From contig JACKET010000006.1 in NCBI GenBank assembly GCA_020632875.1, positions 62,001-126,000 on the forward strand: 64,000 bases of DNA. The letters are read 5' to 3'. The translations under genes and the position numbers were made by a program. The notes beneath the pieces were generated by a model. The model worked only from the letters and a program-made list of their open reading frames with translations. It was not told the origin of the DNA and did not search any database. This stretch comes from Alphaproteobacteria bacterium. Its GTDB lineage: Bacteria > Myxococcota_A > UBA796 > GCA-2862545. Below, piece after piece: positions 34,339-42,355 of this stretch (the stretch's first letter is position 1; the number at the start of each line of letters is the position of its first letter).

Positions 34339-34986
34339 ATGTCCGCGTCAACCTCCCCGGAACCTTCCCGCCGCGTCCAACAGAAGCGCGCTCGCGCGAG
34401 GGCCCGGCTCGTCTCCGCCACGCGCGCCGTCATCCTGCGCGACGGCTTCGGCAACCTCACGATCGACGCGGTCGCCGCGGCTGCCGACGTGAGCAAGCCG
34501 TCGGTCTACTACTACTTCGACTCGAAAGAGAGCCTCGCCCGGGCTCTCTGCGTGCAGCTGGCCCACGAGGAGATCGCGGCGGTCGTCGCAGCGATCGAGG
34601 CCACCCCGGCTGGCGAGAGCATCCTCGACGCCGCCGTGCGGGCCTACGTGGCGCACCACGTCGCCGCGCTCGAGCTCTTCCGGGCCACGATCGTCTGGCC
34701 GCTCGTGCTCGACGCGCCGCCCGAGGGCTACCCCGAGGTCGACGCCGAGATGATGCGCCTGTTCGGGCTGTTCCAGGCCCGTCTCGAAGCGGATGCGGCG
34801 GCCGGGCGCCTGCACGCGGGCGTCCACCCGCGTCGCGCCGGGCTCACCGCGTGGAACGCAATGCAGGGCCTCGTCTCGATGCTCGCGCTGCTCGACTCGG
34901 TGAACACGGGCTTCCTGCACACCGTCGACGCGATGGTCGACGAGCTGTGCGGCACGCTCACCCGCGGCGTGTACCGACACGCGTAG
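34339..34986 (+). CDS. TetR-family transcriptional regulator
   Basis: A 215-residue TetR protein. The helix-turn-helix domain is RLVSATRAVILRDGFGNLT, IDAVAAAADVSKPSVYYYF, DSKESLARAL (residues ~25-75). The ligand domain is helical, with several Met and Leu-rich helices. Start ATG has GGAG immediately upstream. Expected to repress itself and the divergent GST gene through the 34300-34314 dyad. Confidence 0.92.
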   Translation: MSASTSPEPSRRVQQKRARARARLVSATRAVILRDGFGNLTIDAVAAAADVSKPSVYYYFDSKESLARALCVQLAHEEIAAVVAAIEATPAGESILDAAVRAYVAHHVAALELFRATIVWPLVLDAPPEGYPEVDAEMMRLFGLFQARLEADAAAGRLHAGVHPRRAGLTAWNAMQGLVSMLALLDSVNTGFLHTVDAMVDELCGTLTRGVYRHA

Positions 34987-35005
34987 AATGCCGCCGGAGG
35001 TGGCG

Positions 35006-35470
35006 ATGAGCCTGGAACCGCACGTGCGCGCAGAGCTCGACGAGCTCGGTCTCGACGAGGGCAGCTACCGGGCGATCCTCCTGCTGCCGCTGGTCGAGGT
35101 CGCCTGGGCCGATGGCGCGGTGCAGCCCCGCGAGCGCGAGGCCATCCTCGCGTACGGAGAGGGCAACGCGCTGCTCGCCGGCGGCGCGCGCGACGTGCTC
35201 GAGGGGTGGCTGGCCACGCGACCCGATCACGTCACCTTCGCGCGCGGGCGCTCCATCCTCGTCGAGCTCGCCAACGCCACCGAGCACCTCGAGGGGCTCG
35301 ACAAGGCGCACATCGACGACGTGGTCGCGCACTGCACGAACATCGCCGAGAGCGCCGGCGGCCTGTTCGACCGCTTCTTCACGGCGAGCGATGCAGAGCG
35401 CGAAGCCATCCGGCAGATCGCGATGCACATCGCCCGATTGTCGTCGTACTACGAGAAGAAGCGGCGATAG
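35006..35470 (+). CDS. TerB-like helical protein
   Basis: A 154-residue protein. The segment LLLPLVEVAWADGAVQPREREAIL matches the signature of TerB-like domains (an ADGxVxxxEr motif in a helical bundle), which bind metal or sense membrane stress in several systems. The ATG at 35006 is chosen over an earlier in-frame start at 34988 because GGAGG lies five bases upstream. It follows the TetR gene by 19 bases and might share its transcript. No tellurite-resistance operon is present. Confidence 0.75.
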   Translation: MSLEPHVRAELDELGLDEGSYRAILLLPLVEVAWADGAVQPREREAILAYGEGNALLAGGARDVLEGWLATRPDHVTFARGRSILVELANATEHLEGLDKAHIDDVVAHCTNIAESAGGLFDRFFTASDAEREAIRQIAMHIARLSSYYEKKRR

Positions 35471-35476
35471 CTGGCG

Positions 35477-36100
35477 CTACTTCACCGTGTAGTCGAAGCA
35501 GCCCTTGGCGATCGTCACGAACTGCTTCCGGTCGATCATCTCGAGGATGTTCTCGGGGTTCGGGATCTTCTCGTTCACCACGTCGAAGTCGATGTGGAGG
35601 CAGACCTTGGTCGTGAACGGGAGGCTGGCCTTCTCCTGCTCGGCGAGCTGGCGCACCTCGGCATCGAGATCGATGCACGCGCCGGTGCGCGGCACCTTGC
35701 GGATGTCGCACTGACCCGACGGCGTGATCCAGAGGTAGGTCTGGTCGCGGGTGTCGTCGCTCGTCGGAGCCTTCACGGTGTGGGCGTAGAACCAGTTGGG
35801 AGGCGCGAACTGGAGCCGCCGGTTGACCTCGGGCCCGGTGCGCGCGTCGCCCCGCAGCTGGCTGTGGAGCTTGCCTTCGCCCCGGTACTCGCCCACGGTC
35901 TTCGGGTAGTAGCAGCGTGCGTAGACCGGGCTCGGCCCCTCGAACTTCGTCGCCAGCTCGAAGGTGTCGTCCTTCTGGAAGGGCATCTCCTTCGCCGAGA
36001 ACACGCAATTGCCGATCCCGTCGACGGTCTTGCGGTGGGGGCTCTCGTTGGTGACACCGGCCGAGGCGACCCCTGCGATGGCGAGCACGAAGATGGACAT
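35477..36100 (-). CDS. Secreted hypothetical protein
   Basis: A 207-residue protein with signal peptide MSIFVLAIAGVASAG and six cysteines in the mature part (NCVF, ARCYY, GQCDI, GACIDL, KVCLHI, KGCFDY), which probably pair in the periplasm. Strands such as WFYAHTVKAP and YLWITPSGQC suggest a beta-rich fold. I do not recognise the family. An AGGAG precedes the ATG. It converges with the TerB-like gene with six bases between the stops. Confidence 0.77.
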   Translation of the reverse strand: MSIFVLAIAGVASAGVTNESPHRKTVDGIGNCVFSAKEMPFQKDDTFELATKFEGPSPVYARCYYPKTVGEYRGEGKLHSQLRGDARTGPEVNRRLQFAPPNWFYAHTVKAPTSDDTRDQTYLWITPSGQCDIRKVPRTGACIDLDAEVRQLAEQEKASLPFTTKVCLHIDFDVVNEKIPNPENILEMIDRKQFVTIAKGCFDYTVK

Positions 36101-36220
36101 GGAGACTCCTGTTTCGTCCCTCCCGGCGTAGGCCGCACGGGCGGATCGGTCGATGCTCAAACGACGCTCATCGGTGTCCATCGGGCCGATGTGGCCATAT
36201 GCTGGGCGCCCGGGAGACCC

Positions 36221-37489
36221 TTGCACCCGCACCTCGCCGCGTACCGCCCACCACCCGGATTCGTGCCCACCGACAGCGCGGCGCCCGACGTCACGCTGTT
36301 CCGTCCGGGCGAAGGGCCGGGCGCGCTCGAGAGCCGCACCCGGTGCGGGTCGTGCGGCGCGACGGTCACCTGGGATCCGGGCTCGAGCGAGCTCGTGTGC
36401 CCGTACTGCGGCACGCGCGAGCGCGCGCGCCAGGGCGAAGACAAGGGGCCGGGCGAGTTCACCGCCGAGGCCGTCGCCCGCGGCGCGCAGGGTTGGGGCG
36501 TCGATCGGCCCGAGCTCCGCTGCGACGGCTGTGGGGCCGTGCTCACCATGGAGCGCGAGGCGCTGAGCTCCACCTGCCCGCTGTGCGCGTCGAACCAGGT
36601 GCACGTGCACGAAGCGGCGGGGAGCGCGCTCCAGCCGGGCTACGTGCTGCCCTTCAGCATCCCGGCCGAGACCGCTGCTGCGACGGCCCGCGACTGGCTC
36701 GGCACGGGTTGGCTGCGCCCGGCGGGCGTCAAGCAGGTCGCCATCCGCAACTTCACCGGGATCTACCTGCCGTTGTGGATCTTCCGCGCCGACATGAAGG
36801 CCGACTACACGGTCCAGGTAGGCACCGAAGAGACCGTGACCGAGCGGCGCTCCGACGGCAGCACGACCACCCGGAAGACGACCCGCTGGCGCTGGGAGTC
36901 CGGCCAGCTCGACTACCCCGGATGCGTCGTGAGCGTGCCGGCCACCACGCACCTGCCGGGCATGGAGTCCGTCAAGCCCTTCCCGTTCGACCGGATGGTG
37001 CCGTACACACCCGACGTGCTCGTGGGATTCTCGGCGCACGGCTACGACGTGGGCCTGCCCGAGGGCTGGGAGGAGGGCCGCGACCGGCTGCGCAACGCGA
37101 TGCAGGCCGCGTGCTGCGCGCGGCACCACGGCGACCACTACCGGGCCTTCAGCGCGACGGTCGACCTCGACGAAGAGTCGTGGCGCTACGCCCTCGTGCC
37201 GATCTGGACGAGCGCGTACCAGTGGGGCGGGCGCACGTGGGTCGTGCTCGTGAACGGCGCGACCGGCACGATCGACGGGACGCGCCCCGTCGTCTGGGCC
37301 CGCGTCTGGCTCGCCATCGCGGCGATGCTGACGCCCGGTCTGTTCACCGGGATCTGCCTGGGCCTCCCCGGGCTCGCGTTCGCCGGGATCGGGCTGTTCT
37401 TCCTCGTCATCGCGTTCGTGCTGCTGATCTTCGGCGTGGTCGGCTCGGCCATGGTCTACACGCAGGCGACCGACGAGGAGACCCTGTGA
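36221..37489 (+). CDS. Double zinc-ribbon membrane protein
   Basis: A ~422-residue protein. Two zinc ribbons occupy the N-terminal ~120 residues: CGSCGATV with CPYCGTR, and CDGCGAVL with CPLCASN. A ~200-residue soluble domain follows (YLPLWIFRADMKADYTVQVG, RWRWESGQLDYPGCVV, VPIWTSAYQWGGRTWVVLVNGATG) and two to three C-terminal membrane helices. The domain resembles primosomal-DnaA-like or TFIIB-type zinc-ribbon membrane proteins of unknown function. The start is uncertain: TTG 36221 has GGGAG upstream, while GTG 36191 and GTG 36263 are alternatives. It overlaps the next gene as GTGA. Confidence 0.78.
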   Translation: MHPHLAAYRPPPGFVPTDSAAPDVTLFRPGEGPGALESRTRCGSCGATVTWDPGSSELVCPYCGTRERARQGEDKGPGEFTAEAVARGAQGWGVDRPELRCDGCGAVLTMEREALSSTCPLCASNQVHVHEAAGSALQPGYVLPFSIPAETAAATARDWLGTGWLRPAGVKQVAIRNFTGIYLPLWIFRADMKADYTVQVGTEETVTERRSDGSTTTRKTTRWRWESGQLDYPGCVVSVPATTHLPGMESVKPFPFDRMVPYTPDVLVGFSAHGYDVGLPEGWEEGRDRLRNAMQAACCARHHGDHYRAFSATVDLDEESWRYALVPIWTSAYQWGGRTWVVLVNGATGTIDGTRPVVWARVWLAIAAMLTPGLFTGICLGLPGLAFAGIGLFFLVIAFVLLIFGVVGSAMVYTQATDEETL

Positions 37490-38547
37490 GCGACGGCGTC
37501 GCGTCGATCGCGGGGCGTCGGACCTACGCGTGCGACCGGTGCGGCGCGGCGTGGCTGGCCGTGCAGGCGGGCGTCTGCCCGCTCTGTGGCGAAGGCACGC
37601 TCGCGGAGGCGGAGGTCCTGGCGACGGGGGAGCCCGAGGTCGTCGTGCGCTTCGGGATCGACGCCGAGGCGGCCGCACGCGCGCTCGAGGCCCACGTGGC
37701 GGCGACCCCCATGGCGGAGGCCGACGCGCGGGCCGCTGCGGCGCGGCTCGTGGCGCACCACGTCCCCGGGTGGCTCGTGGATGCGCGCCTCGTCGCGGGC
37801 TTCGAGGCCGAGGTGGGCTTCGACTACGAGGTCGAGAGCAGTGTCGAGACGTGCTCCAACGGGCGCTGGTCGTCGCGGGCCGTGACCGAGCGCCGCGTGC
37901 GCTGGGAGCCGCGCGCGGGGACCCTCGAGCGGGCCTTCGACAACGAGGCCTCTGCGGCACTGTCGACGTGGAACGCCTGGCTGGACGTGCTGCGGCTGCC
38001 CGACCCCATCGTGGGAGGGCGGCTGAAGGACGAACACCCGATCCTGCTGCCCGATCGGTCCCACGAGGTCGCCTGGCCGGCCGCGGAGCGGGGGTTCAAG
38101 AAGCGCGCGGGCCTGGTCGTGCAGGAGGCCGCGGCCGCGACGCACGTGCGCGAGCTGTACCTCAAGCCGGTCTGGGAGGACGTGTGCTGGAGCCTGGTGC
38201 TCTTCCCCGTGTACAGCGCGTCGTGGACGGACGGCGCGGGCCGGACGCGGATGTTCCGCGTCGACGGGCGCACCGGCAGGGTGACCGGCGCCGTCGGGGC
38301 GTCGCGGCGCGTCGGATGGATCCGCGCCGGGCTGTGGGCCACGGCAGGGCTGCTGGTGCTGGCGGCGTCCACGGCGAGCGTCCTCCTCGCCGTGGTGTTC
38401 CCGCTGCTGCTCGTGCTGTCGTTCGCGGGGGGTGCGCTGGGCTTCCTGCTGCTCCTCGTCGCGATGGTGCCGCCGCTGCGCGTCTACCGCGTGAATCGCG
38501 GGCTGCCGGCGGTCGACCCGTGCATCGAGGCGCCGGCAGCGGGCTGA
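37486..38547 (+). CDS. Zinc-ribbon membrane protein, paralogue of upstream gene
   Basis: A 353-residue protein with one zinc ribbon (CDRCGAAWLAVQAGVCPLCG), the same soluble-domain pattern (HHVPGWLVDARLVAGFEAEVGFDY, ELYLKPVWEDVCWSLVLFPVYSASW, MFRVDGRTGRVTG) and two C-terminal hydrophobic helices. It looks like a diverged paralogue of the gene before it and is translationally coupled to it (GTG start overlapping the stop). The two likely form a hetero-oligomer in the inner membrane; function unknown. Confidence 0.8.
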   Translation: MSDGVASIAGRRTYACDRCGAAWLAVQAGVCPLCGEGTLAEAEVLATGEPEVVVRFGIDAEAAARALEAHVAATPMAEADARAAAARLVAHHVPGWLVDARLVAGFEAEVGFDYEVESSVETCSNGRWSSRAVTERRVRWEPRAGTLERAFDNEASAALSTWNAWLDVLRLPDPIVGGRLKDEHPILLPDRSHEVAWPAAERGFKKRAGLVVQEAAAATHVRELYLKPVWEDVCWSLVLFPVYSASWTDGAGRTRMFRVDGRTGRVTGAVGASRRVGWIRAGLWATAGLLVLAASTASVLLAVVFPLLLVLSFAGGALGFLLLLVAMVPPLRVYRVNRGLPAVDPCIEAPAAG

Positions 38548-38551
38548 CGCG

Positions 38552-39526
38552 TCAGAGCGAGAGCAGCTGGAGCCTGTACTCCCGCACGGGTCCGTTCGGG
38601 ATGTCCACCCAGAGGGGAGCGATCCCGGTGTTCGGGTCGGGCTCTCCGAGGTCGATGGGGCTCGGCGCGACCGTTCCCACGGTGTGGTCGAGGTTCACGC
38701 TCCCATCGTCCTCGAAGAGCACGAGGTGGCCTTCCCACGGATCCTGCAGCACGAAGCCGATGGTCCACCCTCCGAGGACGCGCCAGTCGCGCAGGGGCTC
38801 GCCTCCGGGCACGTCGAGGATGCGGTAGCCGATGTCCACGAAGTAGTCGGGGTGGATGACGAGCTGCTCCTCCGCACCGAACACGATCTCGTCGTAGAAC
38901 GCGTCGTAGTGCAGCCGATTCGACACGGACGGCGACACGGGGAAGCCCCCGTCGAAGAGCAGGTTGGGCGGCGACCAGCTGTCCGAGTACTGCTCGTAGC
39001 GACGGAGGTGGACGACACCGGGAGAGGTCGTGCTGGCGACGAACACCGACTGGTTCGTGGTCCGCACGGTGAGGTCGGTCATCGCTCCGAGTGAAACGCC
39101 CCCGGCGGGAATCGAGACGAACTCCTCGTGGTGGCACGTGGAGTCGAGGCGCTGCAGCCAGGCGTAGGCGGGATTCCACTGGCCGTTGCCCTCGTGGGTC
39201 ACGATGGCCCACATCTCCTCTTCGTGGGTCCAGAAGTTCGGGCCGTAGGTCACGCCGCGGTAGACGTACGGCCACTTCATGGACGCGAGGCCCACCTGGT
39301 TCCCGGCGGCGTCGAAGCACTGCAGGTAGCTGTACGGGGTTCCGTGGAACCTGCGGACGGCGTGTTGCCCGGAGTCGGAGACCTCGAAGTCCAGGGCGGA
39401 CGTGGTGCCGGACGGAGTCGGGGTCGGAACCCAGGTGGAGATGAGCTGGATCTGGTACACGCAGGCGACGAGGGCGCCGAACGCGAGGGTCATGGCGGCG
39501 AGGGCCGCGGAGCGGGCGAGGGACAT
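38552..39526 (-). CDS. Lipoprotein, tandem paralogue 2
   Basis: A 324-residue lipoprotein with lipobox AFGALVAC. The mature part has conserved blocks CVYQIQLISTWVPTP, AYAWLQRLDSTCHHEEFVSI, GAMTDLTVRTTNQSVFV, RLHYDAFYDEIVFGAEE and IDLGEPDPNTGIAPLW. These are repeated almost word for word in the gene at 39559-40560, so a tandem duplication is clear. The family is not recognised; the block spacing suggests a beta-propeller-like fold. A GGAGG precedes the start. Confidence 0.82.
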   Translation of the reverse strand: MSLARSAALAAMTLAFGALVACVYQIQLISTWVPTPTPSGTTSALDFEVSDSGQHAVRRFHGTPYSYLQCFDAAGNQVGLASMKWPYVYRGVTYGPNFWTHEEEMWAIVTHEGNGQWNPAYAWLQRLDSTCHHEEFVSIPAGGVSLGAMTDLTVRTTNQSVFVASTTSPGVVHLRRYEQYSDSWSPPNLLFDGGFPVSPSVSNRLHYDAFYDEIVFGAEEQLVIHPDYFVDIGYRILDVPGGEPLRDWRVLGGWTIGFVLQDPWEGHLVLFEDDGSVNLDHTVGTVAPSPIDLGEPDPNTGIAPLWVDIPNGPVREYRLQLLSL

Positions 39527-39558
39527 CGGACCTCCTTCGGGTCGGGGGGTGCGGGAGG

Positions 39559-40560
39559 TCACAGCGAGAGGAACTGCAGGGAGTGCTCGTGGACGGACCA
39601 GGCGCTCGTCCCGGGCACCGTGCCGTACAGCCAGAGCGGGGCCGTGCCCGCGTTGGGGTCGGGCTCGCCGAGGTCGATGGCGGCGGCGCCCTGTACGGCC
39701 GCGGAGTCGTACAGGTTCAGCGACCCGTCGTCCTCGAACAGCGCGAACGCGCTCGCACCCGCGCCGGTCGGCACCGTGATGCCCACGGTCCACTCGGCGT
39801 GGACGCGCCAGTCGCGCAGGAGCGAGCCCGTCGGCACGTCGAGGATGCGGTAGCCGATGTCCGCGAAGCTCGTCGGGTGGATGACGAGGTGCTCCTCGGC
39901 GCCGTACACGAGCTCGTCGGTGTAGGCGTCGTAGTGGAGCCGGTTGTTCCCGTTCGGCGAGGCGGAGACGGGGAAGCCCCCGTCGTAGAGCTCGTTCGCC
40001 GCGGACCAGCTCCCCGTGACCTGATCGTACCGGCGGAGGTGGTGGAGCTGGGCGTTGGTGGTGGACACGACGAACACGGACTTGTTCGTGGTCCGCATGG
40101 TGAGGTCGGTCATGGCGCCGAACGGCACGCCGCCCTGCGGGATCGAGACGAACGCCTGGTGGTGGCAGGTGGCGTCGAGGCGCTGGAGCCAGGCGTAGGC
40201 CGGCTGGAAGGGGCCGTTCGGCTCGTACGTGACGATGGCCCAGATGTCCTCGGTGCCGGGGTTCGAGTAGCTCGGCGCGAGGATCACCCCGCGGTAGTAG
40301 TAGGGCTGCTTCATCGGGGCGCGCGCGATCTCGTTGCCCGCGGGGTCGATGCACTGCAGGTACGTGTACGGATTGCCCGGGGCCATCCGAACGGCGTGCT
40401 GGCCGCTCTCCGACACTTCGAGGTCGCCGCCGATGTAGGTCCCGGCGGGCAGGGGCGTCGAGACCCAGCTGTTCACGAGCTGGATCTGGTAGGTGCACGC
40501 CACGAGCGTCGTGAGCACGACGGTGGCGGCAGTGAGGGCCGCAGGGCGCGGAATGGGCAT
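39559..40560 (-). CDS. Lipoprotein, tandem paralogue 1
   Basis: A 333-residue lipoprotein with lipobox VLTTLVAC. It shares with the neighbouring gene the blocks CTYQIQLVNSWVSTP, AYAWLQRLDATCHHQAFVSI, GAMTDLTMRTTNKSVFV, RLHYDAYTDELVYGAEE and IDLGEPDPNAGTAPLW. I place the start at ATG 40560 (MPIPRP), which follows GGAGG and gives a proper signal. The pair is transcribed in the same direction, 32 bp apart. Confidence 0.82.
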   Translation of the reverse strand: MPIPRPAALTAATVVLTTLVACTYQIQLVNSWVSTPLPAGTYIGGDLEVSESGQHAVRMAPGNPYTYLQCIDPAGNEIARAPMKQPYYYRGVILAPSYSNPGTEDIWAIVTYEPNGPFQPAYAWLQRLDATCHHQAFVSIPQGGVPFGAMTDLTMRTTNKSVFVVSTTNAQLHHLRRYDQVTGSWSAANELYDGGFPVSASPNGNNRLHYDAYTDELVYGAEEHLVIHPTSFADIGYRILDVPTGSLLRDWRVHAEWTVGITVPTGAGASAFALFEDDGSLNLYDSAAVQGAAAIDLGEPDPNAGTAPLWLYGTVPGTSAWSVHEHSLQFLSL

Positions 40561-40720
40561 CGAACCTCCTTCGTTGGAGGTGCAGCACAACACGCCCGGC
40601 CCGGGCGGGAGTGCTCAATCGGGGCTCAGGAGCCGATCAAATCCGCTCACGCCCCACCGACCCCGATGCCGAGGAGGGACGCGACGCAGCGGCCCCGACG
40701 ACCGGGGGATAGCAGGGCGC

Positions 40721-41341
40721 ATGACGTCCGAACCGCGACCCTGGGACTCCCTCCCCGTCGTGCCCAACGTCCCGATGCTCGGGTGGCTGCCCGCCTTCCG
40801 CAGCGATGCGCTCGGCGCCGTCCGCAACCTCGCCGCACATGGGCCCCTGGTGCGGTATCGCGTCGCCCACCACGAATTCGTCCTCGTCACCGACCCCGAG
40901 GCCACCCACCAGGTGTTCGTCAGCGGGGCGTACGTGAAGTCGCCGCTCATGTACGACAAGCTCGGCCTGCTCCTCGGCGACGGCCTGATCAACATCGACG
41001 GCGACCTGTGGAAGCGGATGCGGGCCATCGCACAGCCCGCGTTCCACCCGTCGCGCATCCAGGGCTTCGCGGGCATCATGCGCGACCGCTCGATCGACGC
41101 CGTCGAGTCCATCCGGGCCCGCGCCGATGGGCCCATCGACATCGTCAGCGAGATGCAGGCCCTCACGCTGCGCATCATCGCCGAGACGATGTTCGGCTCC
41201 GAGCTCGGCGACGAGGTCGACCGCGTCTGCCGCGCGCTCCCCGTCGCGCTGCACGAGGTCGACCGGTTCCTCGACAGCCTCGTGCCGCGCCCCGAGCTGT
41301 GGCCCGGCTACGGCCTGGAAGGGGATGCCCGTGCTGCCTGA
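40721..41341 (+). pseudogene. Cytochrome P450, N-terminal half only
   Basis: 206 residues matching the first half of a bacterial cytochrome P450: PNVPMLGWLPAFRSDALG, FVLVTDPEATHQVFV, LGDGLINIDGDLWKRMRAIAQPAFHP (helix C with WxxxR) and ALTLRIIAETMFGSELGD. The frame ends at YGLEGDARAA. The I-helix AGxxT, the ExxR pair and the FxxGxxxCxG haem-binding loop are absent from it and I do not find them in other frames downstream, so the product cannot bind haem. Start ATG 40721 lies directly before the conserved N-terminus. It is apparently truncated by a deletion that joined it to the next gene. Confidence 0.82.
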
Positions 41342-41861
41342 GCCCTTCGGGACCGTGGTGGAGGGCGTGCTCCTCGCCCCGCTGTTCCTCGTGGCGGCGA
41401 GCCTGGGGGCGTGGGTGCTCTACCGCGGCACCTGGGAGGGCCGGGACTGGATGGAGGCCGTGCGCGACCAGCACCGGCCGTGGATGTGGCTGGAGCGCTG
41501 GATCCGCTTCCGCTGGATCCATCCCGACTGCCAGTACTGGGTGCTGCCGGTCCGGCTGGACCGCGGTCCCATCGAGGTCGAGGGGCGGGCACCCGAGGGC
41601 CTCTGGTGGTGCCTCACCTGGTACGCGCACACCGAGGTGAACGCGAGCCTGGCGTCCCACGAGGTCGAGCTGGACGGCGCGGGCGGCTACCGCATCCGCA
41701 TCGCGGCCGAGGGCGACGGCCCGCTCTGGATCCCGACGCGGCCGGGCGTGAAGCACGCGGTGCTGAGCCTGCGGATCTACGAGCCCGCGCATCCGCACCC
41801 GATCTGGCTGCCCCGCGTCACCCAGGGCGGACGGGTGCTGTCGCACGGGGGTGCCCGGTGA
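41325..41861 (+). CDS. DUF1214-like membrane-anchored protein
   Basis: A 178-residue protein with an N-terminal hydrophobic helix (VLLAPLFLVAASLGAWVLY) and a beta domain with EGLWWCLTWYAHTEVNASL, YRIRIAAEGDGPLWIPT and HAVLSLRIYEPAHPHPIWLP, the pattern of DUF1214 (the VP0806-type C-terminal jelly-roll). It starts inside the truncated P450 and overlaps the following gene as GTGA. In many bacteria DUF1254 and DUF1214 occur together in one exported protein or as neighbours; the activity is unknown. Confidence 0.75.
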   Translation: MPVLPEPFGTVVEGVLLAPLFLVAASLGAWVLYRGTWEGRDWMEAVRDQHRPWMWLERWIRFRWIHPDCQYWVLPVRLDRGPIEVEGRAPEGLWWCLTWYAHTEVNASLASHEVELDGAGGYRIRIAAEGDGPLWIPTRPGVKHAVLSLRIYEPAHPHPIWLPRVTQGGRVLSHGGAR

Positions 41862-42355
41862 TCGCGCTGGTGCTCGCGCGGCTCGGGGTGGGCGCGTTCA
41901 CGGCAGCCGCGGTGGGCTGGCTCGGCTACCGGTTCGCCGTGCCGCGCATCGTGCAGCGCGAGTACCGCAGGCACATGCCGCACCACCGGTTCGCGCCGCC
42001 CGACAAGAGCAGTGGGGCCGGCGCCGACGACATCGTGTACCGGTCGTGCACGTTCGACTGCCGCACCACCGACCTGCTCGTGCGCGGCGCCGTGCCCGAC
42101 GCGCCGTACTGGCAGATCGGGCTCTACGACGGGTACGCGCGGCGCATCGAGGGCGCGCACCTGAACCATCGCTCCGTGCCCACGCGCGCCGGGCGGTTCG
42201 AGATCCGCGTGACGGCCGACCCGGGGCCGTCGGACGGCGTGTTGCGCTGCGCGGACGCCCCGGTCGGCATCATGGTGCTGCGGGTGCTGCGCCCGGTCAC
42301 CGAGCTCGGGGTGGTCGAGATCGTCGAGGTGCCGCGCCCCCCCGCATCGACATGA
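41858..42355 (+). CDS. DUF1254-like membrane-anchored protein
   Basis: A 165-residue protein with an N-terminal helix (LVLARLGVGAFTAAAVGWLG) and DIVYRSCTFDCRTTDLLVRG, DAPYWQIGLYDGYARRIEGA and ADAPVGIMVLRVLRPVTELG, matching the DUF1254 pattern. Coupled to the DUF1214-like gene. The 3' end overlaps the convergent FAD oxidoreductase gene by 59 bp, which is long for two real genes, yet both frames have strong family similarity. Confidence 0.75.
   Translation: MIALVLARLGVGAFTAAAVGWLGYRFAVPRIVQREYRRHMPHHRFAPPDKSSGAGADDIVYRSCTFDCRTTDLLVRGAVPDAPYWQIGLYDGYARRIEGAHLNHRSVPTRAGRFEIRVTADPGPSDGVLRCADAPVGIMVLRVLRPVTELGVVEIVEVPRPPAST

Noticed and set aside
41341..42355. Frameshifted C-terminal half of the P450 hidden in other frames
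   Set aside because: I looked for the ExxR and FxxGxxxCxG motifs downstream and found only DUF1214/DUF1254-like code.
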